9,973 nt of DNA. It comes from Candidatus Gastranaerophilales bacterium (lineage in GTDB: Bacteria > Cyanobacteriota > Vampirovibrionia > Gastranaerophilales > Gastranaerophilaceae). The stretch's first letter is position 1, and each line of letters starts with the position of its first letter. Location: NCBI GenBank assembly GCA_944323585.1, contig CALUTA010000046.1:1-9973 (forward strand), given 5' to 3'. The notes beneath the pieces were generated by a model. It worked only from the letters and a program-made list of their open reading frames with translations. It was not told where the DNA came from and ran no database searches. Shown in pieces: positions 1 to 6,754 of this stretch. The position numbers were made by a program, and so were the translations under genes.

Positions 1-34
1 AATATTGTAAGCTATAATAAAAAAAGGAGAAAAA

Positions 35-679
35 ATGGAACTACTATTACACTCAATTGAAATGGACTGGCCGGTACTTCTGCCGATATTGATTTGTTCA
101 ATACTGGTAGTAGCGGTAGTATTCAACAGATTTCAATTCTACAAAAAGAACAAACGGGATGTTGTATTGTTCATTCCGAAATTGCAAAGAGAACTTGCAA
201 AGAACAATCTTCAGGGAGCGCAGAGCATTGCTGAGAACTGCGGCGGTGTAATCGGAGAAGTTACTGAAGAAGCAGTCAGAATTTTTTCAGAACAAAGAAA
301 CGGATTTTCAAGATCTTTTGATATTGCGGCAGCACTTGCCACAAGAAAACTTGAAAGCCACTTAACGATTTTAGGTACAATCGGCGGTGTTGCACCGTTC
401 TTAGGTTTGTTCGGAACAGTTGTGAGAATCCTTTATACATTCCAGGATCTTGCAACTCAAGGGAACCAGTCCGCAGCAGTAGCAATGGGTATCGGTTCAG
501 CCCTGATTGCAACGGCATTCGGTCTTGGTGTTGCGATTGTTGCGGTTGTATTCTACAACTCATTCCAGTCAATAGTTAAACGCTATGAAGACGATTTCCA
601 GTTAATTAAACTGTTATTCTTAAGCTTTGTGGATTCAGAAGACGAATCAAACAAAACCGCTTCAAATGTTTCTTTATAA
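35..679 (+). CDS. exbB: ExbB/TolQ/MotA-family proton channel protein
   Basis: This 214-residue inner-membrane protein belongs to the ExbB/TolQ family, which forms the proton-conducting pentamer that powers TonB- or Tol-type transport across the envelope together with ExbD/TolR. I see three hydrophobic segments, at about residues 13-32, 108-135 and 146-175, with a cytoplasmic stretch of about 75 residues between the first two. The conserved core is present: APFLGLFGTVV-like residues 120-130 in helix 2 and the small-residue ALIATAFGLG motif at 156-165 in helix 3. The family usually carries Thr in these two helices (T128 and T160 here). The length is normal for a short ExbB. The ATG follows AGGAG at 25-29. 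It is first in a cassette with two exbD genes, the next starting 27 bases on. ExbB rather than TolQ or MotA is inferred from size and from the ExbD-type partners. Confidence 0.9.
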   Translation: MELLLHSIEMDWPVLLPILICSILVVAVVFNRFQFYKKNKRDVVLFIPKLQRELAKNNLQGAQSIAENCGGVIGEVTEEAVRIFSEQRNGFSRSFDIAAALATRKLESHLTILGTIGGVAPFLGLFGTVVRILYTFQDLATQGNQSAAVAMGIGSALIATAFGLGVAIVAVVFYNSFQSIVKRYEDDFQLIKLLFLSFVDSEDESNKTASNVSL

Positions 680-706
680 AAACAAAACAACAAAGGAAAA
701 ACTAAA

Positions 707-1156
707 ATGGCATTCAGTTCAAATAACAAAGGAAAACTTTTTACGGAAATAAACATAACACCGTTGACAGACATTTTTCTGGTGCTGTTAATCATCATGA
801 TGGTTGTAGCGCCGACGTTTCAGTCAATGGACAATGCAATCACAATTCCGGAGATTAACAGCGGGGTTGCAATAGAGCAGAAAAATGCGACTATTTCAAT
901 TACGAAAGACGGTCAGATGTATTTGAACGGAACTCCGATAACAGAAGAACAATTGACTGATGAACTTGTTGCTTTAAAAGAAACCATAGAGAAACCTGAA
1001 GTTGTTGTAAAGGCAGACGAAAGCGTAAAAAGTGCCGAGATTATGAAAATAATGAATGCAGCGCAGGATGCAGAATATAAAAAGCTTATTGTAGCAGGCG
1101 AACCGTTAAGCAAAAAAGAACAAAAAGACCTCAAAGAAAATAAACAAGGAGTCTAA
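707..1156 (+). CDS. exbD: ExbD/TolR-family biopolymer transport protein (first copy)
   Basis: This 149-residue single-pass protein partners ExbB in the proton-driven motor. It has a short cytoplasmic N-terminus and one transmembrane helix at about residues 20-37. It then has a periplasmic domain of about 110 residues. Asp22 in the PLTDIFLVLL motif matches the essential proton-carrying Asp of ExbD/TolR. The periplasmic part ends in the usual ADESVKSAEIMKIMNAAQ-type fold, followed by a Lys/Glu-rich tail of about 18 residues (near 132-149) that the second copy lacks. AAAGGA at 692-697 sits 9 bases before the ATG. Its last codons contain the Shine-Dalgarno of the next gene, so the two are probably translationally coupled. 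ExbD and TolR cannot be separated from sequence alone. Confidence 0.9.
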   Translation: MAFSSNNKGKLFTEINITPLTDIFLVLLIIMMVVAPTFQSMDNAITIPEINSGVAIEQKNATISITKDGQMYLNGTPITEEQLTDELVALKETIEKPEVVVKADESVKSAEIMKIMNAAQDAEYKKLIVAGEPLSKKEQKDLKENKQGV

Positions 1157-1158
1157 AA

Positions 1159-1548
1159 ATGAGCCGTAACCGTGGAGAATTTAATGAAATAAACATAACA
1201 CCGCTGACAGATATTTTTCTTGTCCTGTTGATTATCATGATGGTAATTGCGCCATTGCTTGATCAGCAGGGATTGAACCTGACGGTACCCGAAAATGTTG
1301 CGGAAGAACAGGTTAAACAGGACACAAAAATTCTGACAGTGAATGTAACGGCAGACAACAAATATTATATCGGCGGAGAAGAAATTCCGGTGAATGAGCT
1401 TGAAAACTACATCAAACAGAATGTTTCAAATTATCCGGACGGAATGATGATAGAAGCCGACGGAGAGTCAACCCACGGTGCCGTTGTAAAACTTATGGAC
1501 AGTGCGAGAAACTCCGGCATAACAAGTATTTCTGTTTCTCAAGTGTAA
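1159..1548 (+). CDS. exbD: ExbD/TolR-family biopolymer transport protein (second copy)
   Basis: This 129-residue ExbD paralogue starts two bases after the stop of the first copy, with AAGGAG at 1146-1151 lying inside the upstream gene. The transmembrane helix at about residues 16-33 and its flank are almost identical to copy one, and Asp18 in PLTDIFLVLL is the proton-binding residue. The periplasmic domains have diverged much more. This one is the more canonical, ending in an EADGESTHGAVVKLMDSARNSGIT stretch typical of ExbD/TolR. Two ExbD proteins with one ExbB occur in several Gram-negative TonB systems. Here the pair could form a mixed dimer or serve different partners. No tonB or tol gene follows, and transcription probably stops at the hairpin just downstream. 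Confidence 0.9.
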   Translation: MSRNRGEFNEINITPLTDIFLVLLIIMMVIAPLLDQQGLNLTVPENVAEEQVKQDTKILTVNVTADNKYYIGGEEIPVNELENYIKQNVSNYPDGMMIEADGESTHGAVVKLMDSARNSGITSISVSQV

Positions 1549-1571
1549 TAGTAGAAAAACTCAGAATAAAT

Positions 1572-1600
1572 AAAAGGCGGAATTAAAATTCCGCCTTTTT
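1572..1600. terminator. bidirectional intrinsic terminator between convergent genes
   Basis: A perfect 13-base inverted repeat (1572-1584 and 1587-1599) has a GGCGG/CCGCC core flanked by A and T runs, with only AA between the arms. Each strand therefore reads as a GC stem followed by T residues. It lies 24 bases after the second exbD stop and 25 bases past the stop of the minus-strand gene. It probably ends transcripts from both sides. Confidence 0.9.
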
Positions 1601-1624
1601 ATTTTAGTAAAAATTTTCAAAAGT

Positions 1625-2728
1625 TTAGAGTCCCTGCTCCTTTTCCTTAATTTCGCCGAACATCTGGCTTATGTTGTGACCGAGCATATTAATCATGGAA
1701 CGCTGTGTCAGGGCAACACCTTGATTAAGCTCCATTTTCATATAAGCGCTTTTTGCTTCAAAATCAAGTCCTGCTTCTTTAGCCCGTTGTTCCAGCATAT
1801 GAACAATCTTAACACCGAATTCTCTCTGTTGTTTTTTGTCGGCATCGTTCATAAAAGAATCCATAAACGTTTCCTTATAATCTTTGCCGTAAGTTTTATT
1901 CCATTGATCCATAACCTCTATTATGTTATCTTTATTCAATCTGGAAAGAGTTTTTTCAAAAAGTTCATCATCCGTTCCGATTCCGTCAATTGCCTTAAAC
2001 ATATCGTCACAGATTTCACTCACTTCTTTTGGATTAGCCGTAGAAACTCTCGGCTCTTTTTTGATAGAACCATTATCTTCGGCTTTTCCAGATTTTACTG
2101 CTTCCGAAGATTCATCAGAAGAATTATTTAACTTAGATTCCAATTCTGATTTTTTGATGTACAAATCATCTAGTTCTGCCCTTAATTTTGCACTTTCCGA
2201 GTTTTCGCCGTAGTCACGTGTTCTGTAAAGCTCTGCGGATTTTTTCTTTATTTGAGAGTCGATTTCATTCAACTCCCGTTTTATAGGTTTTTGTTCACGT
2301 CGTTCATTTCTTGCCATGGCTTCAGGCGCATATTTGCTCAGGATTTCTTCAACATTTTCGCCGTTTACAAGCTTATCACGATCTGATATTAACGCATCCA
2401 ATTCTTCCTGCATCTTCTGATATCCGTATGCTGAAACTTTTTCAGAGCCGTATTTTTCCATTTTTCTTTCGGCTTTCTCCAGTCTGCGTTCCTGACGTTC
2501 AATCGCTCTATCCAATTTTTTCAATTCTCTTGCCGCAAGTTTATCAAGCCGGGAGTCTTCGTCCTGTGATTTTTCAACTCCCAGTCCCGGATAATTTTCT
2601 TCAGGAACAGATTTACCTTCTGAAAACGAAATAGGTTCTTTTTCTGAAGACTTTTTCTTTACGGTATTTGTGCCAGCAGTCTGAACACTGCCGATTACAT
2701 CAATACTTTTAGCCGGTTCAAGTCCCAT
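1625..2728 (-). CDS. coiled-coil protein with a single annexin-like repeat
   Basis: I do not recognise this 367-residue protein as a named family. It has no signal peptide and no transmembrane segment. Residues 1-57 are low-complexity and polar. Residues 58-92 and about 147-200 are highly charged Lys/Glu/Arg heptad-like stretches, probably coiled coil. Residues 201-234 are a Ser/Lys/Glu linker. Residues 236-300 resemble one annexin repeat: a helix with an FKAIDGIGTDDELFE loop (GIGTD at 249-253) and a TYGKD motif (279-283) at the spacing seen in annexins. The acidic residue expected about 42 positions after the first Gly is Ser291, with Asp290 beside it. Residues 300-367 are helical and Met/Gln-rich. 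The ATG has AAAGGAG 9 bases upstream. A possible role in Ca2+- or membrane-linked binding is inference only. Confidence 0.8.
   Translation of the reverse strand: MGLEPAKSIDVIGSVQTAGTNTVKKKSSEKEPISFSEGKSVPEENYPGLGVEKSQDEDSRLDKLAARELKKLDRAIERQERRLEKAERKMEKYGSEKVSAYGYQKMQEELDALISDRDKLVNGENVEEILSKYAPEAMARNERREQKPIKRELNEIDSQIKKKSAELYRTRDYGENSESAKLRAELDDLYIKKSELESKLNNSSDESSEAVKSGKAEDNGSIKKEPRVSTANPKEVSEICDDMFKAIDGIGTDDELFEKTLSRLNKDNIIEVMDQWNKTYGKDYKETFMDSFMNDADKKQQREFGVKIVHMLEQRAKEAGLDFEAKSAYMKMELNQGVALTQRSMINMLGHNISQMFGEIKEKEQGL
1829..2023 (-). other. annexin-like repeat (residues 236-300 of the coiled-coil protein)
   Basis: The segment encodes a G-I-G-T-D calcium-loop signature after a short helix, then a helix, then Y-G-K-D at Gly-loop positions 32-35. 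Annexin repeats have an aromatic residue, then G-R-D, at those same positions. The match covers about 45 residues without gaps. Annexins normally carry four repeats, but only this one is visible. The bidentate acidic ligand is shifted by one residue, so calcium binding is uncertain. Confidence 0.6.
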
Positions 2729-2932
2729 AATACAATGCTCCTTTCTTTATAAGCACACCAGTGCATTTTGTATCATTTCCTCATGTATAAAATAATAAAG
2801 TATTTTTAATAATCAAAATTGTCTGATAAAAATTAAACAAACACCGGCAAACATTGATAACAAAAAGCTTTTAAAGATTTTCTAAAGAACTAAATATTTC
2901 TTAACATTTTTCAATTACGACTTTATATTCAG
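2729..2932. other. 204-base AT-rich gap between two minus-strand genes
   Basis: This stretch must hold the end of the 275-residue protein's transcript and probably the promoter of the annexin-like gene. The only clear signal is the Shine-Dalgarno AAAGGAG (minus strand, about 2738-2744). Several AT-rich hexamers resemble -10 boxes, but none has a -35 at good spacing. I see no convincing intrinsic terminator for the gene at 2933. No coding potential is evident. Confidence 0.5.
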
Positions 2933-3760
2933 CTATTTAGCGGGAGTTTGAACTGCGGATTTTTTAGGCCGTGAGAATTTCTGAATCAAAAACATACCGC
3001 CTCCAATGCATCCAGCAGCAACGGTTCCCCAGATACCGGCTGTTTTCCATTGCAGATTTTTGGCTGTTTTTTCAACTGTTTTGAAAAAATCATTCGAAAT
3101 ATAGCCGGATTTGTCAGGGGCAAACCTTTGTTTTTTCACATCAAAAAGCGACTCTGCCATATCTTTAATAGAGTCACCCGGGTGTAAGCCCAAAAGGATT
3201 TTTTTATTTTCTTCCAAACCCTGTTTTATTAAATCACGCATCTGCTCAAAATTATCAAAATAGGGCATTAAATTCTTATAATATTCAATTGATACATTTT
3301 TCAAATCAGAAACATTCTTTGCCTTCATAATATCAGACAAATAGTCAAGCATTGCATCTATAGCCTGCGTGCTCCTGGTGGCGCCTGTGATTTTCATTTC
3401 CATCATCAGGCTTTGTTTCATAAATTCTTTAATACCTTCAAAAGATTTGTCCGGCGAAAGTTTGCGGAAATATTCAAAATTCAATTCCGACATTTTTGAA
3501 GACGATTCCGCTTTTCCAATTTGTTTTATCAAATTATTAAAAGCATTAAGAGCATTTTTAGGAAGTGCTCCGCCTAAATTTTTGACAGCCAGATTATTTT
3601 CAACATTTCTCACAAACTCATCAGAAATTCCGCCGTCTTTGATGTATGGTTTAGAGTTATAACCGCACATAGCAAACCCGACACCGCCAAGAAATCCGGT
3701 TGCCGATGAAGTTATTAAATTATCTTTTGTTGATATTTGAGAATTATTTACTGAAGCCAT
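2933..3760 (-). CDS. membrane-associated protein of unknown function with internal repeats
   Basis: I do not recognise this 275-residue protein. A Gly-rich hydrophobic stretch lies at about residues 20-33. A stronger Gly/Ala-rich transmembrane helix lies at about 241-260, followed by a basic tail (KFSRPKKSA), which suggests an anchored protein with a short positive cytoplasmic end. The middle is helical and duplicated: residues 69-118 align with 132-182 with one gap, sharing A-x-x-A spacing, an EYF/EYY-x-x-L motif and a KQ-x-L end. A smaller match links 41-57 with 217-233 (K-x-G-x-I-S...F...VE). The ATG at 3760 has only AAGG two bases upstream, a poor ribosome site, but the next Met is residue 31, inside the first hydrophobic stretch. 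It is divergent from ftsH. It shares orientation with the annexin-like gene but lies 204 bases away, so a common operon is uncertain. Confidence 0.75.
   Translation of the reverse strand: MASVNNSQISTKDNLITSSATGFLGGVGFAMCGYNSKPYIKDGGISDEFVRNVENNLAVKNLGGALPKNALNAFNNLIKQIGKAESSSKMSELNFEYFRKLSPDKSFEGIKEFMKQSLMMEMKITGATRSTQAIDAMLDYLSDIMKAKNVSDLKNVSIEYYKNLMPYFDNFEQMRDLIKQGLEENKKILLGLHPGDSIKDMAESLFDVKKQRFAPDKSGYISNDFFKTVEKTAKNLQWKTAGIWGTVAAGCIGGGMFLIQKFSRPKKSAVQTPAK
3215..3367 (-). repeat. internal protein repeat, second unit (residues 132-182)
   Basis: This is the second copy of a unit of about 50 residues. It aligns with residues 69-118 (DNA 3407-3556), with the first 33 positions ungapped and a one-residue insertion after that. 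Shared residues include Ala at positions 2, 5 and 16, Ile13, Lys15, Glu28-Tyr29, Leu33, Pro, Phe-Glu and Lys-Gln. The repeat is visible at protein level only, so it is old or has diverged fast. Confidence 0.65.
3407..3556 (-). repeat. internal protein repeat, first unit (residues 69-118)
   Basis: This is the first copy of the roughly 50-residue helical unit described for 3215-3367. The offset between units is 63 residues. It begins at Asn69 (NALNAFNNL) and ends at KQSL (115-118), the counterpart of KQGL (179-182). Confidence 0.65.
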
Positions 3761-3786
3761 AACCTTAAAAAATTAATACACACAAT

Positions 3787-3792
3787 ATTATA
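3787..3792 (-). promoter_or_regulatory. possible -10 box for the 275-residue protein gene
   Basis: On the minus strand this is a perfect TATAAT, 26 bases before the ATG at 3760. No good -35 hexamer lies 16-18 bases upstream. In such AT-rich DNA this could be chance. Confidence 0.35.
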
Positions 3793-3955
3793 AAAACACA
3801 GATAGTAAAAAAATTGCCTTGATTTTAGAATTTATAAAATTTCGTTACAAAAGCTCTGTATTGAAGCCCTTTATCAGTCAGCCGGCAATTACTGAAATCA
3901 AAACTTATACAGCAAAAATCTTCCCACATGTCTATACTATATTTAATTTTTGCGG

Positions 3956-3961
3956 TATAAT
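3956..3961 (+). promoter_or_regulatory. probable -10 box of the ftsH operon
   Basis: A perfect TATAAT lies 40 bases before the ftsH ATG, giving a leader of about 35 bases. No recognisable -35 stands 17 bases upstream; the candidate site reads TATACT. The divergent 241-base gap (3761-4001) contains nothing else that I can name beyond these two -10-like boxes. Confidence 0.5.
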
Positions 3962-4001
3962 AAATTTACTTGATAAGAAAAACTATTAAAGGGAGAACTT
4001 A

Positions 4002-5894
4002 ATGAATAAAAGTCAATCTGCGGGGTACATAATACTTGCAATCGTTGTGATAGTTTTCACTGCATCAGTATTTATCGGCGGCCCTGTTACCGAAACAAAA
4101 GAACTGTCTTACTCAAACTTTCTGGAAAAACTGAGCAATAAAGAGTTCAGCAAAATTGAAAAGGCTGACAACTTCCTTATTGCAATCCCGAAAGATCAGC
4201 CAAAAACGGAAAAGAAAACAGAAACAGCAGTAACGCCGAATCCGTTCATGCCGGCTGTAGAAAAGCAGTCACCAACATTACAGTATAAAGTTTTAACACC
4301 GTATGATCCGGATATTATGAAAAAACTTGAAGAATCAGGTGCCGAAATTGCGGTCAAAAAGCCGAGCGAATCCTCGCAGATTATGAGTATTGTAGGCTCT
4401 TTGCTTCTGCCTCTTTTATTCATAATACTTCTTGTCGTAACAGCCAAAAGTATTCAGGCAGGCGGATCTCAGGCAATGTCATTCGGCAAAAGCAAAGCAA
4501 AATTGATGCTTGACAGCAAAGTTAAAACGACATTCAAAGACGTTGCGGGAATTGACGAAGAAAAGAAAGAACTTGAAGAAATAGTCGACTTTTTGAAAAA
4601 CGGCGACAAATACCTTAAACTCGGCGCAAAAATTCCGAAAGGTGTGCTTTTAATAGGAGCCCCGGGTACAGGTAAAACCTTGATGGCAAAAGCTGTTGCA
4701 GGTGAAGCAGGTGTTCCGTTCTTCTCAATAAGCGGTTCTGATTTTGTTGAAATGTTTGTCGGTGTCGGTGCAAGCCGTGTAAGAGATTTGTTCGATCAGG
4801 CAAAGAAACACCAGCCCTGCATTATATTCATTGATGAAATTGATGCAGTCGGCCGTCAGAGAGGTGCCGGAATGGGCGGAGGACACGACGAAAGAGAACA
4901 AACTCTTAACCAGTTACTGGTTGAAATGGACGGATTTGATGAAAACACAAACATAATCGTAATCGCAGCAACAAACAGACCTGACATTCTGGACAATGCG
5001 CTTTTGCGTCCGGGCAGATTTGACAGGCAGATTGTAATCAACAAACCCGACATCCTCGGTCGTGAACAAATCCTTGAAGTTCACGCTAAAAACAAACCTC
5101 TCGACAAAGACGTTGAACTTAAGACACTTGCAAAAAGAACACCGGGATTTTCAGGCGCAGATTTGCAGAATTTATTAAATGAAGCGGCACTTCTTGCAGC
5201 CCGCCACGACCAGAAGCTTATTACAATGGACAATCTTGAAGAAGCGATAGACAAAGTTATGGCAGGCCCCGAAAAGAAAAGCCGCATGATTACTGATGAA
5301 GAAAAAGAAAACACAGCCTACCACGAAGTCGGCCACGCACTTCTTGCAAAACTTCTCAAAAACTGCGACCCGCTTCACAAAGTTTCAATAATCCCGAGAG
5401 GCATGGCTCTTGGTATCACGATGGTTCTGCCTGAAAAAGACCACCTCACAATGAAAAAATCTCAAATTCTTGACACCATCACAATGACGCTCGGCGGCCG
5501 TGTTGCTGAAGAAATCGTTTACGGAAAAGATTCAATCACAACAGGTGCCAGCAACGACCTTGAAAAAGTTTCCAAAATGGCCCGCAATATGGTAACCGCT
5601 TACGGTATGAGCGAAAAAATGGGCAACATGGCATACGGTCAGAACGAACAAAACATCTTCCTCGGTCGTGACTTCGGAATGAAAAGAGATTACTCCGACG
5701 AAATTGCCGCCGAAATCGACAAAGAAGTTAAGAAAATCGTTGATGAAAGATACGCAATCGCTAAAAAACTTCTGACAGAAAACAGAGATATGCTTGAATA
5801 TATTTCAAAAAATCTTCTGGAACGTGAAACTTTAGACGAAAAAGACTTTAACGAATTGATGGAAAAAGTAAAAAGTGACAGACAATCCTGTTAA
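4002..5894 (+). CDS. ftsH: ATP-dependent zinc metalloprotease FtsH
   Basis: This 630-residue protein is a full-length FtsH, the membrane-anchored AAA+ protease that extracts and degrades misfolded membrane proteins and short-lived regulators. Two transmembrane helices (about 8-26 and 128-148) flank a periplasmic domain that includes a Pro/Lys/Thr-rich stretch at 65-90. The AAA module has Walker A GAPGTGKT (219-226), the pore motif MFVG (251-254), Walker B IIFIDEID (274-281) and the second region of homology with arginine fingers R336 and R339. The M41 protease domain has zinc site HEVGH (441-445) and the third ligand Asp519 in TGASND. All key residues are present. AAAGGGAG at 3988-3995 is 6 bases from the ATG. 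Its last 20 bases overlap the acsD-like gene. Confidence 0.98.
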   Translation: MNKSQSAGYIILAIVVIVFTASVFIGGPVTETKELSYSNFLEKLSNKEFSKIEKADNFLIAIPKDQPKTEKKTETAVTPNPFMPAVEKQSPTLQYKVLTPYDPDIMKKLEESGAEIAVKKPSESSQIMSIVGSLLLPLLFIILLVVTAKSIQAGGSQAMSFGKSKAKLMLDSKVKTTFKDVAGIDEEKKELEEIVDFLKNGDKYLKLGAKIPKGVLLIGAPGTGKTLMAKAVAGEAGVPFFSISGSDFVEMFVGVGASRVRDLFDQAKKHQPCIIFIDEIDAVGRQRGAGMGGGHDEREQTLNQLLVEMDGFDENTNIIVIAATNRPDILDNALLRPGRFDRQIVINKPDILGREQILEVHAKNKPLDKDVELKTLAKRTPGFSGADLQNLLNEAALLAARHDQKLITMDNLEEAIDKVMAGPEKKSRMITDEEKENTAYHEVGHALLAKLLKNCDPLHKVSIIPRGMALGITMVLPEKDHLTMKKSQILDTITMTLGGRVAEEIVYGKDSITTGASNDLEKVSKMARNMVTAYGMSEKMGNMAYGQNEQNIFLGRDFGMKRDYSDEIAAEIDKEVKKIVDERYAIAKKLLTENRDMLEYISKNLLERETLDEKDFNELMEKVKSDRQSC

Positions 5895-6753
5895 AATTAA
5901 AAATTTGGAAAGCCTTATTGAAGATTCAAAAAAAGGCTTTCCTCTAAATTCAAAATACATTTTGGAACTTCCGATTTTCAATCCTGAAAACGGATTTCCT
6001 TTTTTGCGGGAATATAAACAAGGCGCCTGCGCCGAAAATCCTAAACCGCAAACAGCCGTTTCCGAAAGCGCAGGCGCCGCTCATCTGGCTTTGGAAGTTG
6101 TTCAAAAATATTCCCCTGATATTCTGGGATTAAAATTTAATGTTGAGAGCAAAAATAAAATATCAAAAGCATTAAAATTTTTAGATGAAATTTCTCCGCA
6201 AATACCACTTCCGCTGATGATAAGAGGAAGCGGGAATGACGAAATTGACAGAGAACTTTTGCCGGAACTTGCAAAAGCGGTTTCACAAACCTCAATAATC
6301 GCCTCCGCAAACGAAAACACCTATAAAGACATAATCCCTTATACAAAAGAGAGGCATTATGTTGTTTTGAAATCACCGATTGACATAAACCTTGCAAAAG
6401 AGCTTAACATTTTATCGTCGGAACTCGGGCAGCCGCTTGACAAAATCATTATTGATACAGATATAGGAGGCCTCGGATACGGTTTTGAATACGGTTACAG
6501 CATAATAGAAAAAATAAAGCAGGAGGCGCAAAAAGACAAATATCTTGATATGCCGGTAATTTCTTTTGCGGGCGAAGAAGCACTTAAGACAAAAGAAGCA
6601 AAATCTGAAGATTTTTCAAAAAGCTGGGGCAAACTAAAAGAAAGAAAAATTTTACTGGAAATTACCGCCGCAAGTGCAGTAAGAGCCGCAGGCGCAAACC
6701 TGATTGCAGTCAACCTGCCGGAAACACTCATAACTTTAAAGGGGCTTAGATAA
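5875..6753 (+). CDS. acsD: corrinoid iron-sulfur protein small subunit homologue (AcsD/CdhD-like)
   Basis: This 292-residue protein resembles the TIM-barrel small (delta) subunit of the corrinoid iron-sulfur protein, which with AcsC carries a methyl group on cobalamin between methyltetrahydrofolate and acetyl-CoA synthase. The strongest family signatures are SPIDINLAKELNIL (167-180) and DIGGLGYGFEYGYSIIEKI (196-214), followed by DMPVI and a WGKLKERKILLE region (251-262). These match the acetogen protein as I remember it. It is slightly shorter than the usual 310-320 residues, mainly at the N-terminus. The GTG start lies inside ftsH, with only a weak GATGG upstream. TTG at 5905 is an alternative with no Shine-Dalgarno. 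Translation probably depends on coupling to ftsH. The matching large subunit follows one base later. Homology is firm, but the pathway role here is inferred. Confidence 0.85.
   Translation: MTDNPVKIKNLESLIEDSKKGFPLNSKYILELPIFNPENGFPFLREYKQGACAENPKPQTAVSESAGAAHLALEVVQKYSPDILGLKFNVESKNKISKALKFLDEISPQIPLPLMIRGSGNDEIDRELLPELAKAVSQTSIIASANENTYKDIIPYTKERHYVVLKSPIDINLAKELNILSSELGQPLDKIIIDTDIGGLGYGFEYGYSIIEKIKQEAQKDKYLDMPVISFAGEEALKTKEAKSEDFSKSWGKLKERKILLEITAASAVRAAGANLIAVNLPETLITLKGLR
6022..6078. repeat. GC-rich inverted repeat inside the acsD-like gene
   Basis: An exact 11-base inverted repeat, GGCGCCTGCGC at 6022-6032 and its complement at 6068-6078, is separated by 35 bases. Each arm also contains the palindrome GGCGCC. 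All arm bases but one are G or C, in a gene that is otherwise AT-rich. It could form an mRNA stem near the start of the acsD-like frame or be a protein-binding or restriction-type site. It encodes ordinary residues near 50 and 65 of the protein. Confidence 0.55.
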
Positions 6754-6754
6754 G

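Noticed and set aside
13..18. TATAAT just before exbB as its promoter
   Set aside because: It is only 16 bases before the ATG. Transcription would start at about 25, inside the Shine-Dalgarno, and the -35 would lie outside the window. Chance in AT-rich DNA is more likely.
1676..2131. Long plus-strand frame antisense to the annexin-like gene
   Set aside because: It is a mirror of a real coding gene, rich in Phe/Ile/His from the antisense of Lys/Glu codons, and has no Shine-Dalgarno.
2752..2763. GCAC-ACCA-GTGC hairpin upstream of the annexin-like gene
   Set aside because: Only four base pairs form the stem, which is common by chance.
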